DNA from: Microdochium bolleyi
Taxonomy: Eukaryota; Ascomycota; Sordariomycetes; Xylariales; Microdochiaceae
DNA: 64,000 nt
Assembly: GCA_001566295.1 (NCBI GenBank)
Contig: KQ964263.1
Span: 372,001-436,000 of the forward strand
Direction of reading: 5' to 3'
Below, piece by piece: positions 1 through 9,776 of the stretch (the first letter of the stretch is position 1; each line of letters opens with the position of its first letter). The notes below the pieces were generated by a model, which did no database searches, was not told where the DNA came from, and saw nothing but the letters and a program-made list of their open reading frames with translations. A program made the translations under genes and the position numbers.

Positions 1-1330
1 CGTTGTCAAACTCCGTGGAGCGATTGCCAATCCCGATGTACCACTTCGGCGGCACTTGTGTCATCATGCGTCGACAGGTCGAGCTGGTGAAGGTCCGCGA
101 GTCCGTCTTTTGGCGATAGTAGAAGGCCAGATCAGCTAGTTGGCGGCTCTCTGCAACAAAGCCCGCAAGCATGGATGGATCCTCCTGCAGCATGGCAATA
201 TACTGGAAGATGATCTTGGTGACGTCCTCGTGGTGTTCGAGACCTAGCTCCGTAAGGCCTACTTCCACGGTCAGCACACCCGGCGTGCCTGGGCATATCG
301 ACGTCGTCTCGCCAGAGACGCTAGCGGCCCACGACTTGTCCTTGAGGTATGCCAGCAGGCTGCCTTCGCCCTTATGGGAGAGGATCTTGCTGACATATTC
401 GCCCGGTCTGTTCTCGTACATGTGCTCTTCGTCAAGCCAGGGGAACGAGACGCGGAGCTGCCGGATGTCCATGATCGGGTTGGTGTACACCCTGCGCGGG
501 AGCTGCACCTCTGACCACAACGGGATGTCGTCCCAGCGATTCTGTGGCAGGTCCTTGTTGGGAATGTCGGAGAACATGTCGACAGCCCACTGCTGCAGCG
601 TGTCAAGAGGTTCCTTGCCCAGCACACACAGCTTCATGATGTTGGCCGAGTAGTGCGTGCTGTGGAAGTCTCCAAACTTGGCGCGCATGTCGATGCCCTT
701 CTCGGCGGGGACGTCACGAAGCGTGTGCAGGTTGCCCGTGGAGAAGCCGTTGTACGGGTGGTCTGGGTTCGAGAGGGACCGGCCGAGCTGGAACAAACGG
801 CGGTCGTCGCTTTGGTACTTGAGCTTGAACTCGGAGTCGACGGCGTTGATCTCGCGGTCCAGCGTCGACGCCAGGAAGAGCGGAGATGTGAAGAACTGGC
901 TGAAGCGGTCGAGGGCGCCGTAGAAGGGAGACGGGGTCGTGCTTCCCTCTTTGACCTCGCCATCAGCAGCCGTGATCTGGAAGTGGTAGACGGTCGAGGT
1001 GGGACTGGTGCTGGCATTCGAGGCTCCCCCGTGAGAGCCAATGTGGGACTTGAAGTCGTTGTCCACAGGGTACTTTTCCGATCCCATGAAGAGGAAGTGC
1101 TCCACTGCGTGAGCTGTGCCCGGCGTGTCGCCGTCGCGGAAGCTGCCGACATTGACGGCCAGAGCCGCACTGGCCATGTCGACATTCTTGTCACTGGCCA
1201 GCAGGACCTCGAGCTTGTTTCGCAGGCGGACGACACGATACTCGCGGTCGTCTGTGACGGGCTTGTCCAGCCTGTCGGTGATCAGCTCAGCGGACCTCCC
1301 TCCGACATTGGAAGCAGTCGAGGCAGCCAT
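1..1330 (-). CDS. M16 family zinc metallopeptidase (insulin-degrading enzyme/Ste23-like), C-terminal part outside the window
   Basis: An open frame runs from an ATG at 1330 to the window edge (about 443 residues) without a stop. Residues 74-78 read HAVEH, the inverted zinc motif HxxEH of M16 peptidases, followed by FLFMGSEKYP, the conserved insulinase context. The downstream NAVDSEF carries the distal zinc-ligand glutamate. Family members are cytosolic or mitochondrial proteases of about 1,000 residues that degrade small peptides, including a-factor in yeast. So this is roughly the N-terminal half, containing the catalytic domain. The frame remains open upstream of the chosen ATG as far as a possible acceptor near 1416, so an upstream exon or leader is possible. 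All catalytic residues visible here are intact, so it is probably active. The start is the least certain part. Confidence 0.88.
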   Translation of the reverse strand, partial: MAASTASNVGGRSAELITDRLDKPVTDDREYRVVRLRNKLEVLLASDKNVDMASAALAVNVGSFRDGDTPGTAHAVEHFLFMGSEKYPVDNDFKSHIGSHGGASNASTSPTSTVYHFQITAADGEVKEGSTTPSPFYGALDRFSQFFTSPLFLASTLDREINAVDSEFKLKYQSDDRRLFQLGRSLSNPDHPYNGFSTGNLHTLRDVPAEKGIDMRAKFGDFHSTHYSANIMKLCVLGKEPLDTLQQWAVDMFSDIPNKDLPQNRWDDIPLWSEVQLPRRVYTNPIMDIRQLRVSFPWLDEEHMYENRPGEYVSKILSHKGEGSLLAYLKDKSWAASVSGETTSICPGTPGVLTVEVGLTELGLEHHEDVTKIIFQYIAMLQEDPSMLAGFVAESRQLADLAFYYRQKTDSRTFTSSTCRRMMTQVPPKWYIGIGNRSTEFDN

Positions 1331-1836
1331 CGTGGCCGCGAGCTGGACCTGGCCAGGGAAGGATTGTTTTGGGGTGATGCACCGCGGGCAGCCGAGGGAA
1401 CAGGACAGCAGCAGCCTATGTGAGTTTGCCTTGGTCGTTAAGGCTCTCCATGCTCGCATGACAGCAAGGCCAGCGTGGGTGATGTTGATGTTGCGGGGAG
1501 GGCTCTCTGAGAGACCGAGTTGGATGAGGCTCGGCAGACCCCGCACCAGGCATCAAGTTGCACGGCACCCTATCAAGAGGCCGCTTAGTCAGCACCTTGA
1601 AGTATCTTTGAGGGTGCTGACACCGTGAGACAACTTGCAGTACTTGCTCTGTGCTATATTCAACTAACTTATGAGATACGCAATCTATCAATCTGGCTCC
1701 ATTTACGAAGCATCCACAACTAGCATTGTTCCTCCACTAGGCCGCTGCGTGGAAATGTCCTCGACATCCTCCAAGTTACATTTCTCTCCATCTATACAGC
1801 AGGGCGTGCTTGCAAGCGTGAGTTGCCAACCAGCAA
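1331..1836. other. Intergenic spacer, no gene seen
   Basis: About 500 bp between the metallopeptidase start and the stop of the next minus-strand gene. It should contain the peptidase promoter and 5' leader. No recognised family, RNA gene or repeat was seen. Confidence 0.5.
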
Positions 1837-2757
1837 TCAGCTCCCGTGCGCCGCCTGACCGGTGACCTTATCAACAACACTGAATCCCAGCGGCAGCATG
1901 CCAGCAACATCCAGCTGCTGCCCGGTCGCCCTGCGATGTCTGGCGACAAAGCCACGGGCACCAGCAGCAGCACCACCACCAGCTTGGCTCCAGTCGAAAT
2001 CGTCCGGGTCCGGGTACGCCAGATCTGGTTGGTTCGCTATCTCCTCGTTGGTCATGTCCGTGGGGCGGATGAAGTAGGCCCCTTGGTAGTCGCGAAGCGA
2101 TGCCGGGACAGTAGCGTCGGACCCAGCCCGGTAACTGCCGCCGCAGATGGTGACTCTGAGGTTATCGAACATGGCATCGCTGCCTGTGCAGCCGGTGACG
2201 ACACCCGGCCAGCAGTGCGATATGGGCGCGACGACGAGCGAGGCCGTGTAGCCGAAGTCAATGTACTCATTCCGAGGGACAGTGTAGTTGTGGCTAGGCA
2301 ATGCATATCCTTGTCAGTTGATATTAACACCCCCTGTGGAGACGGTTCCTTCTCTTTGAGTGACGTACAAGATCGGATCCTCAAAATTGGCCGTCTTTGT
2401 AAAATCAAGCGGCACCTTGGCTTTGACGAGATCGTACAGGGCCGTGTGGTTGAAAAAGGTTTCGTTGTGCGTGCTGCTATACACCCACGCCGTGTTGTAG
2501 CGCAGAACCATGGGCCGTCGCTCGATCTCTTCGAAGCAGTCGCCCGTCGCGCCGTTGGCCGCCGTACAATTGACCACTTTGGAGACGACGATCGGGTTGA
2601 GCAACGGGTTCGCGTTCGCTGCTCTGTTCGAGATGTAAAGGCCGTCCTCCCAGCCTCCTGCGATCTCGAACCCCGTGCAGTCGGCCGCGACTAGCAGTGG
2701 CAGGGCGGCGGCCGTGGCGGCGGCGACGAGAGTTCGGGGGTGTTGAAAGTATCTCAT
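1837..2757 (-). CDS. Secreted protein of unknown function, two exons, 281 aa
   Basis: Exon 1 is 2369-2757 and exon 2 is 1837-2293. The 75-nt intron has donor GTACGT, an ACTGAC branch point and acceptor TAG, and joining keeps the frame (codon TT|C). The protein starts with a clear signal peptide: MRYF, a basic patch, then an Ala/Leu-rich core ending at LLVAADC. The mature part has several cysteines (DC, NCTA, DCFEEI, HCWPG, GCTG, ICGG) and at least four N-glycosylation sequons (NCT, NET, NHT, NYT), as expected for an extracellular protein. It lacks membrane segments, and the C-terminus is Gly/Ala- and Arg-rich. No domain family was recognised. It is the first of four predicted secreted proteins on this strand within 8 kb, which suggests a surface or effector role (inference only). 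Confidence 0.75.
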
Positions 2758-4201
2758 TGCTTCTGCGAAGCTTGGGAGCTCGACTTGCGTATGGCAAAGG
2801 TGAGGAAAGGGGAGTTTGAGGTCACTTGGTTTCTTGGAAGTTGCTCGAGAGTGATTCCGCTTATCGAAACCGGCGAGGATTGGACGACTCTTATAGTCAA
2901 GGCGACACGCACTTTCTTCCTGACTCTCAGCCAGATCTGCGGGGAAATAATGCAATTCCGGATCTTTCCCCCTTGACAACACAGGACAGACTGGCGAAAC
3001 ACAAAAATCTCCACACGCCTGCGACGGACGCTCTCCATCGGGAGGACAGCCAACAGGCAGACAGGATCCTCCGTGCATGAAGCTGACACAAACCTCTTTC
3101 CGGCCCAATTCGAAGCCCAGGGAGATTGTCTGGCTGTGCAAATACCTCAATTGTAGATCGAGAATCATTGAAAACGGCAGTGCTTGGCGGAGATCAGGCA
3201 CCAGCAATCCGATATGTCTTGGCATTTGCTCGTTTTACAGCAAGTCGCCACAAGCAAGAGTCCAAATTTCGCCGGCCCCGTTGCAAGCCTGGCAGCAAGA
3301 GCAAGTCTTTAACGGTGGAGTCCACGCGCGAATTAGGCAGTCTTTCCCCCAGGTTGCCGAGTACAACCCTAGACAATAGGCAGACGACTCAGGCCCTGCC
3401 GCCGAGCCTGTGAGAGCGAGAGGATCCTTGCCCTCTGGAAGATGTCGCAGGGGTATCTCCCCGCTCCGGTATCCTTTGTGCATCCCCAGGCAGCAAAAGA
3501 TTTCTGTGAGCTTCATGATCCAGCTGTCAACTCTGTTATGATACACGACGATGCGGGTGACGCTAAGCACTTCCCGACCTGCTGAATACTAGAACTTCCT
3601 TACCGAAAAGGCAAGGTTGCCGGAAGGGGGGCATGGATTACCCAAGGGCATGGAAACTCCTGCCGCTATTTCTTCCGGGCTATCTCTACCATGGCGTGGT
3701 TTTGCAATTCTGTCTTTGCTCGTACAGAGCGATCGCAGTAAGCGACTGAGTCTGGTGGAACACAAATGCCCGCTACGATAGACCACGTATGCGACTCTCT
3801 GCGAAGCAAGGGACTACCGACATCAGAGAACACATCAACCACGATCACCAAACATTTCCCTGGTCTTTCGCGTGTCTGCTTCTCGTGACTTCATGTCGAG
3901 CATGATCATTGATCGCAAACCCCGCTAAGTGAGGCTAAATTACGTCACGGTCATGAAGATTGATTGACTTGTAAAGTGACTGGAGCGTGCAAGGTTAACC
4001 TAGACGTGCAAGAAAGATGTATATGTTGAAGTTGATGGCCAAGGAGAAAAGGAAGTGACGAGAAGAGTCATGATACTCAACTGCATCAGGAGCTAGTGAT
4101 GAGTAAACGGCAAGCACTCTAAGACTGACATCGGCCCGCGTTCTCAGTGCCACTCTCGTCTACACCACCCCCTTCCCTCTATAACCCATGCTCTTTCCTT
4201 T
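2758..4201. other. Intergenic region, no gene seen
   Basis: A 1.4-kb stretch between two minus-strand secreted-protein genes. Open frames exist (for example 3235-3570, minus) but none has a family motif, convincing codon pattern or splice-compatible neighbours. It presumably includes the promoter of the gene at 1837-2757. Confidence 0.45.
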
Positions 4202-4777
4202 TCACTCTAGCTTGTATCGCTTAGGAGTGTCCCCATCCTTCCCTTTCCCCGCCGTCGCGGTACCCCCACCCACAGGCATCGCTCCGCCGCCGCCGCCGCC
4301 GCCGGCACCTCCGCCGTAAGTCTCATTACACACCCCACTGCAGCTGTACGCGACCAGCACGCCCGCGGCGATCCTCTCTGCCTCGGAGAGGAACACGACC
4401 CGCTGATTGTCGCCGTAGCTGACGGTCCACGCCCCGACGCTCCGGTAATGGAAGCACCTCCCCGTCCGGCCGCTGTACGTGAAGACGTCGCAGTAGACGT
4501 TGCGGTCGCAAGACGCCGCGCAGGTCCGGTACGACCCGCTCCCCGCCGTGGGGATGCCCCGGGCAGGCCAGCGCGTGCCGTAGGCTTGCGGCACGGTGAA
4601 GCAGAAGGCCGCGTAGCTGCACCCGCAGGTCTCGCCCGGGCGGAAGGTCGAGGGTTGCTGAAGGCAGGAGGTGCCGTTAGATGATGGGGCGGCGCCGAGC
4701 CCCTGGGCGGCGCCGTTGGTCGATGTTGCTGTGATCGTGGTGACTGCTGCCGCCAGCAGAGCTATGGATGGTAACAT
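4202..4777 (-). CDS. Cysteine-rich secreted protein with a PAN/Apple-like segment, 191 aa
   Basis: Single-exon gene. Residues 1-22 form a signal peptide (MLPSIALLAAAVTTITATS). The central part (about 50-140) contains closely spaced cysteines: GETCGCSYAAFCF, then TCAASCDRNVYCDVFTY and GRCFHY. This C-x3-C...C-D-x-F-x-Y...C pattern resembles PAN/Apple domains, which bind carbohydrate or protein. The C-terminus is low-complexity, with a Gly-rich tract (GGGAGGGGGGG) followed by a basic tail, and could be a disordered or wall-associated region. A TATA-like box lies about 120 bp upstream. The PAN assignment is by eye and tentative; secretion is much more certain. It could be a candidate effector or cell-wall protein. 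Confidence 0.75.
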   Translation of the reverse strand: MLPSIALLAAAVTTITATSTNGAAQGLGAAPSSNGTSCLQQPSTFRPGETCGCSYAAFCFTVPQAYGTRWPARGIPTAGSGSYRTCAASCDRNVYCDVFTYSGRTGRCFHYRSVGAWTVSYGDNQRVVFLSEAERIAAGVLVAYSCSGVCNETYGGGAGGGGGGGAMPVGGGTATAGKGKDGDTPKRYKLE

Positions 4778-4897
4778 GATAGCCAGTTGATGTTGGTTCT
4801 GTTCGTGCAGATAGAGTGCTGTGGTTGGAGCAAGCAGTGAAGCTGATTTGGAAGATGTGCGGCGTTTTCTGCCTTTCTGCCTTGCCCGCGCTATGTT

Positions 4898-4903
4898 GTA
4901 TAT
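4898..4903 (-). promoter_or_regulatory. TATA-like box upstream of the 191-aa secreted protein gene
   Basis: On the minus strand the sequence reads GTATATAC, about 120 bp before the ATG at 4777. Spacing to the start codon would allow a short 5' leader typical of fungal genes. Confidence 0.4.
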
Positions 4904-5000
4904 ACTTCAGTCCGCAGTGACAACTTCTCTTCGACCCGGTGTCCTGGGGTACCTGTTGCGAGGCACAAGTACTGCTAGGAATCAACACAACTCTCTCCCG

Positions 5001-6506
5001 TTACACCCTTCCTGTGTGCGCTCTCAGTCCAACGAGATCTGTATCACTCAGCCCCTTGAATGTCGGTTTTGTTGGTGTCAATGGTGGGGAAGGGGGTAGC
5101 GGTACCATTGCCGGTGTCACCTTGATTGCTGCACAGGCGTCTCCAGTAGATACACGAGCTGCGTATCTCGGAACCGTAGGCTTGACCTGGTATCTGTTTG
5201 GTGACTTCGTCGCGGTCGGTGCGATCTTCAAAGTGTTGGTTGCAATGGCCTGTGGTGTGACTGGTGTAACTTTAGGCAGCTCGGGCCTTGGCGAAGGTCG
5301 ACCTTGAGCCAGCAGGAACTGTGCCGTAATATCCGTGTCGTTCTGGGTTGCATCCTCGACGATTTGCTCCCAGCGCGGTGTCAAGCGACCATCGAAGCTG
5401 TACAGATCTCCCAGCTGTATGACCCGTACCCAGCGCTTGGCCACTGCAACGGCCCTCTCCTTGCTGATCTCGAACCATTCTTGATGGCTCTTTTTACACC
5501 CGTCGCAGCTCCGCTCTGCACGCCACTCATCGATCAACTCGTAGTGCACAAGTGTCTCAGCACGCTGGGCATTTGGGATAGACTCGCTGGAGTAGATCAG
5601 TTCCGGCGTGTAGCCACACCGTGCCCAACCCTCTAGTCGTGTTGCCACATCGTTTGCGGTCCAGCCAATCTTGCAGAATCCTGGATCCTTATCGCGGCTG
5701 AAGATATACAGCCGACCACGCTTGAAGTCCCGTTTGACCAAGGGCTCGCACATCTTCAGAGCCACGGTCTTGTCGGGCTCCTCGGCATGAGGACGGAAGC
5801 GGGACAGCATAGCTGGAGGAGCCTGGCTAGTGTGAATACCCCGATTGCTTCGAAGAACGCGATGCGCGCCAGTCAGCTCATCTGGTGCTACCGACAAGAG
5901 GGTAGGGCTGGAGTGAGATGCAGCACTTGGGAGCGAACGAGTGGCTGATGGAGAAGACGCAGTCGATTCGGGTCGAGGATCTGAGCCTTTGCCACTGCCT
6001 AGACTTTCTGATGATTGCGCGAGTGCGCTGGGCGTGCCAACAGATGCAGGCTCTGAGACAATGATTGCATCCTCATTCGACTGTTGCAACAGCCGCTCCC
6101 GAAGGATCTCCATCTGCCACCTCTCTGCTAGTGGAAGTAAGATTCCGCAGTCTTCGATCTTGTTTTGGTGGCGCGCACCGTTCGGTTTTGGGCCACAGCA
6201 ATTCGCCTTCGCGTAGTCCATCAGTGAGCCGATATCGGGCAGCTCATCGCTTGTAGTAAAGTGAGCATAGAGCTCCTGTGCTCGGGTGTTGTCGGTATCA
6301 TTGCAGGCCCACTTGCAACGGGAACGTCTGAGGGTGGGAAAGATACACTGTTGCTGCGCCGTGGGGTCGAAATCATGGAAGGAGGGTATCAGCGAGGCGT
6401 CTGGTTCGGTCGTCATCGTAGTGGAAGCAGGAGTGTTCATGTTGATGCAGGGTGCGTGGTTCTCGAAGCGCAGGCCGTGGGAGGCACTTTGGTATAAATA
6501 CACCAT
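5001..6506 (-). CDS. T5orf172/MUG113-type (GIY-YIG-like) domain protein, about 479-501 aa
   Basis: Uninterrupted frame. Numbered from the first ATG (6506), residues 263-352 contain GRLYIFSRD, FCKIGWTANDVATRLEGW, an internal Cys pair (SCDGC) and QEWFEIS. These match the phage T5 orf172 / Mug113 domain, a relative of GIY-YIG nucleases widespread in fungi. The N-terminal part is Cys-containing and the regions before and after are Ser/Pro/Thr-rich and probably disordered. A second ATG at 6440 (MNTPAST) is an equally good start and would give 479 aa. Function is unknown; DNA binding or nuclease activity is suggested by the family only. Fungal genomes often carry many divergent copies in accessory regions. 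Confidence 0.8.
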   Translation of the reverse strand: MVYLYQSASHGLRFENHAPCINMNTPASTTMTTEPDASLIPSFHDFDPTAQQQCIFPTLRRSRCKWACNDTDNTRAQELYAHFTTSDELPDIGSLMDYAKANCCGPKPNGARHQNKIEDCGILLPLAERWQMEILRERLLQQSNEDAIIVSEPASVGTPSALAQSSESLGSGKGSDPRPESTASSPSATRSLPSAASHSSPTLLSVAPDELTGAHRVLRSNRGIHTSQAPPAMLSRFRPHAEEPDKTVALKMCEPLVKRDFKRGRLYIFSRDKDPGFCKIGWTANDVATRLEGWARCGYTPELIYSSESIPNAQRAETLVHYELIDEWRAERSCDGCKKSHQEWFEISKERAVAVAKRWVRVIQLGDLYSFDGRLTPRWEQIVEDATQNDTDITAQFLLAQGRPSPRPELPKVTPVTPQAIATNTLKIAPTATKSPNRYQVKPTVPRYAARVSTGDACAAIKVTPAMVPLPPSPPLTPTKPTFKGLSDTDLVGLRAHTGRV

Positions 6507-7120
6507 GACACGATTTGACCCCGCGTTGAGTTTGGAAATCTGCAGCCGAACGCGACATCCAATAACGCGTCCGAGACCTCAGGCGTCGAGGGCGCTTACA
6601 CCTTGCAGGTCTCACATTTGGCCGCCGCCAAGGCCTAAGCCACACCCAAGGCACACAACCACCATGCGACCGGCGAGTGCGAACACATAAGACCGCCAGA
6701 GTGCAGCCAACAGATGGAAATAAGACCGTGTCAGGCGGACAGACGAGGTACATGTCTTCAGGCCTGGCTGTCGCTGGATTGCTTACCTCCAAGAACATTG
6801 ATCCCGGTACTACAAAGTGCGCGCAACCATAATCTCCCAAGGTAAATATGGCACAGACCATGTTTGCATGTCGAGTGCAGAGACCTTTGCTCAGAGTTGG
6901 TGCTTGTTCACCACGATAATGACGATGGCGCTCTCGTTGGATCAAGAAGGGAGTCTGCATTATTCTGTGTCTAGACAAGCTCGAGCCAACCCGACACTCA
7001 GGACTAGATAGGTACAGAAAGAATCGAACACAACTATGGTCACCCGCTGACGTGAATTTGCACTTGTATCTTCATCCATCAGCATGTTCTCACGACCAGC
7101 GTCCTAACAGCCTCAATCCT
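6507..7120. other. Intergenic spacer, no gene seen
   Basis: About 600 bp between the T5orf172 gene start and the end of the CVNH gene. A TATAAATA string at 6493-6500 lies on the plus strand, so it is not the box for the minus-strand gene. Nothing else was recognised. Confidence 0.4.
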
Positions 7121-7937
7121 TCAGAACGGCTCGCCATCCCTGCCCGGTATGCCAAAGCACGACAGTGTGCCATTCGTATTTCCAATCACCGCATCTGATA
7201 GGCCCAACACAGCAGATCAGCACGAATTCCTGGAAGGATAAATTGCTAGGGGCCATGCCCGGCAACAAAGGCGGGCGGCCGACGATTCACACTGGCCAGA
7301 GCTGGTCGGGACTATGGCGATTGACTTACTCAGGTCAACGGTCGAGAAATTCAGGGAGCCATCAGGTTTTAGGCAGTTGATGCCGTACGACACGACCTGG
7401 CCTTGATCGAGGGGAATTCTCAACGTTACGCTTCGCAGGTCGCATGATTCGGCAAATCTGCCCCTTTATTGGTTCCAACCATGCGGATATGTCAGTAAAC
7501 CGCGTCAAAGATTGGATAGAACAAATAGCAGACGCGACAAGGACGCCCTGAGCTGTTATGTACAAAACCGCTGCGCGTCAAGGTTGGGAGAGAAGAAGAT
7601 GCACATACAGCTCCGCGAACTCGAGCGTCCCGTCATTGTTCCCAAGGCAGAACTGCATGTCGAGCTTGGAGCCCCTCACCCGGCCGTCGACGGTGTAGCA
7701 GTTGGCGATCAAGGTGTAGCGGCCGAAAATGGGGGACGTTGCTACGTCGACGCCAATGGTCTCGCGGACGCACGTCTGGATGAAGCCAGACTCCTGGGCA
7801 CCCCGGGCCGCGATGTCCGGAATGGTGCTGGTGGTGCTAGTAGTAGGGTCGGACGCCTGCGTGAGAGGGCCGGCTGTTGCGGAGGGTGCGACAGCGAGCA
7901 GAAGTGCTGCTGCTGTGGCGGCCATCCTAGACAACAT
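7121..7937 (-). CDS. Secreted cyanovirin-N (CVNH) domain lectin-like protein, three exons, 176 aa
   Basis: Exons are 7609-7937, 7330-7457 and 7121-7194. Introns have donors GTATGT and GTAAGT and acceptors CAG, and both junctions preserve frame. After a signal peptide (MLSRMAATAAALLLAV), the mature protein shows the two-fold CVNH pattern. The first repeat has LIANCYTVDG, SKLDMQFCLGNNDGTLEF. The second, split by both introns, has FAESCDLRSVTL, GINCLKPDG, VDLNAVIGNTNGTLSCFG. The LD[LM]N-x-[CV]-[LI]GN-x-[ND]G-x-L signature is diagnostic. CVNH proteins bind high-mannose glycans; fungal ones occur in defence or carbohydrate recognition. The gene is fragmented in simple ORF listings because exons 2 and 3 are short. 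An ATG at 7961 could give eight extra residues, but the start at 7937 gives the better signal peptide. Confidence 0.88.
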
Positions 7938-7961
7938 TTCTGCTGTGACGAGAGAATACAC

Positions 7962-9161
7962 TGGAGAATATTGATGTCAGCCACGAGCACGGAGACCTGC
8001 TGATGAAGTATTGAAATGGAATTGCAAGGCGAAATAGCAGAGAACAAGCCGGGGAGAAGGGCATTGATCAATTTCCTCTTCTGCATACCATGGATTCATT
8101 ATGGCTCCATTGGGAAGGTTAATTTGGCCGCCTTCATGGCAAATTAGCTGACGCGGTGCTGACAGTACTCTTCTGGCTGTATCTCACCCTTCAGCCGGGT
8201 CGCCGGGTCGAGTCTCGTTGCGCTTTGGGGAAACTTGCCGCGTTTGGTCACGATCCCACCATCGTGTCAAGACCCTATGGCATTCTAGGACCGCAGACCC
8301 GGCTTGATAATTGTCGCACGAGGACAAGACATCTTTCAGGGGCCCTAAGCTATCTTTATGATGTTAGACCGAGTCCACAGGCTTAGTAGTCAATTGAGTT
8401 AGATTCAATATCCTCTGTCAAAGCAGCAGCAACTTATGCCTCCCACCTAGCAAGGATGCGCCCCATCCATCGTCCTTGCAAAGTTGACACAGAACGATAT
8501 CTATCCACCACAATCTTTCAGGACGCAATAGCTATGACGTCCGTCCATGTTGTGTCCTTGGGTGTCAGTTCTCGTAGGATCGGCGGGTCCTTCTTCGCTA
8601 GCTGCATAAGCGACAGCAACCACGGCAACACCCCGGTCCAAGCTGGGCGTCACACAGCCAGCCAACGAGACCCACACAATCTGACATTCGTAAAGTCCGT
8701 CACGACAGCTCAGTGCAGCTTGGCCTACCAAAAATGCTTCGCCAACTTGCCATCAGTCTCTTTATCGAGGTTGGCCACCCTGCCCCGATGGATGTGAACC
8801 AGCAAAACGTCAGTCGTCTAGTCCATGCCACCGTTGTGGCCACCTACCAACAGGCAAAGAAGCAGTATGGGGACCCGCGAACTGACTTAGCCGTTCTTCT
8901 ACTCGGCATCATGTAACCTGCTGCTGCTCGAAGTGGAGGAGACAGAGGACAGTCAGGAGATCATTCTGATTTCACATTCAGCGGCGAAAAGAAGTGTATA
9001 AACCATGGCCAAAACTTCAATTATGTGTACATGCTAATGATCTATGTGCTTAAAATGATATGCAATAGGTGGTTCGTCCCTAGACGCCTCGTCTTCAAAA
9101 GGAGGGCCATGGGAGTCGTCCTGACTCAAGAGTATCGATCCGCGCAGTGTGCGAGACAGAT
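7962..9161. other. Intergenic region, no gene seen
   Basis: A 1.2-kb stretch with the CVNH promoter side and the downstream flank of the Alt a 1-like gene. Small open frames on both strands have no recognisable features. Confidence 0.4.
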
Positions 9162-9617
9162 TTACTCGTAGTCGGGGCGGCGCAGGGGGAACTCGGCGGC
9201 GCCAGCGTAGCGCTGGACGGCGCCGTTGGGGTTCTCGGGAGTGGTGACCTCGAGCTCGGAGTTGTTGATCTGGTGGACACCGGTGATGTTGCTCAGCGGG
9301 GTGACGGGCTGGGTGACGAAGAGGGCGAGGCCGTCGGTGCTCTTGACGATCTTCCAGGTGCGGGAGCTCTGGTCGCAGGTGCCCTCCTGGATGGCGGGCA
9401 GCGTGTTGCCGGCGTCGGCGATGCCGGTGGCCGCGCAGTCGACGCCCTCGGTCTCCATGGAGGCGTGCTGCTTGACCTTGAAGGAGTAGTTGCACTGCGC
9501 GCTGTGAGGGACGCAAGAAGCCTGGAAGTCGGTGACGTCAAAGACGATGTTGTCCTGGCGCTTGATAGCCGCGGCGGCGGCGGTGGCGGCGAAGAGGGTG
9601 ACGGCGGAGAACTTCAT
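9162..9617 (-). CDS. Small secreted Alt a 1-like / hypersensitive-response-inducer-like protein, 151 aa
   Basis: Intronless. MKFSAVTLFAATAAAAAIKR is a signal peptide, possibly with a KR (Kex2-type) cleavage site. The mature protein begins QDNIVFDVTDFQASCVPHSA, followed by QCNYSFKV, VDCAATG and EGTCDQSSRTWKI. The four-cysteine arrangement with an N-terminal V-x-DF-x-A-C-x-PHS-x2-C segment resembles the fungal family annotated as hypersensitive-response-inducing or AA1-like (Alt a 1 fold) proteins of plant-associated ascomycetes. Such proteins are secreted beta-barrel effectors or allergens with no enzymatic role. Two sequons (NIT, NNS) are present. A strong TATA box lies about 150 bp upstream and the leader is CA-rich, consistent with high expression. 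Family assignment is from remembered pattern and moderately sure. Confidence 0.75.
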   Translation of the reverse strand: MKFSAVTLFAATAAAAAIKRQDNIVFDVTDFQASCVPHSAQCNYSFKVKQHASMETEGVDCAATGIADAGNTLPAIQEGTCDQSSRTWKIVKSTDGLALFVTQPVTPLSNITGVHQINNSELEVTTPENPNGAVQRYAGAAEFPLRRPDYE

Positions 9618-9768
9618 GATGGCGGTTGTGGTTGTGGCTGGTGGTTGTGTGGAGGGTGGTTTGTTGTGTGTGAGTGGTAGTGTTTGGAGTGTGTGTTTGT
9701 GTGTGTTATTTGACGGTTGTGATGATGAGTAGTGAGAATACTGTCCAAGGTCGACGAGATTCCCCAGA

Positions 9769-9776
9769 TATATATA
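9769..9776 (-). promoter_or_regulatory. TATA box of the Alt a 1-like gene
   Basis: Minus strand reads GTATATATAT about 150 bp before the ATG at 9617. The intervening leader is rich in CAACCACAACC-like and CACACAAACACACA-like sequence, typical of highly expressed fungal 5' leaders. Confidence 0.55.

Noticed and set aside
653..1423. 256-aa plus-strand open frame
   Set aside because: It lies antisense to the M16 peptidase coding region, whose catalytic motifs are clear on the minus strand.
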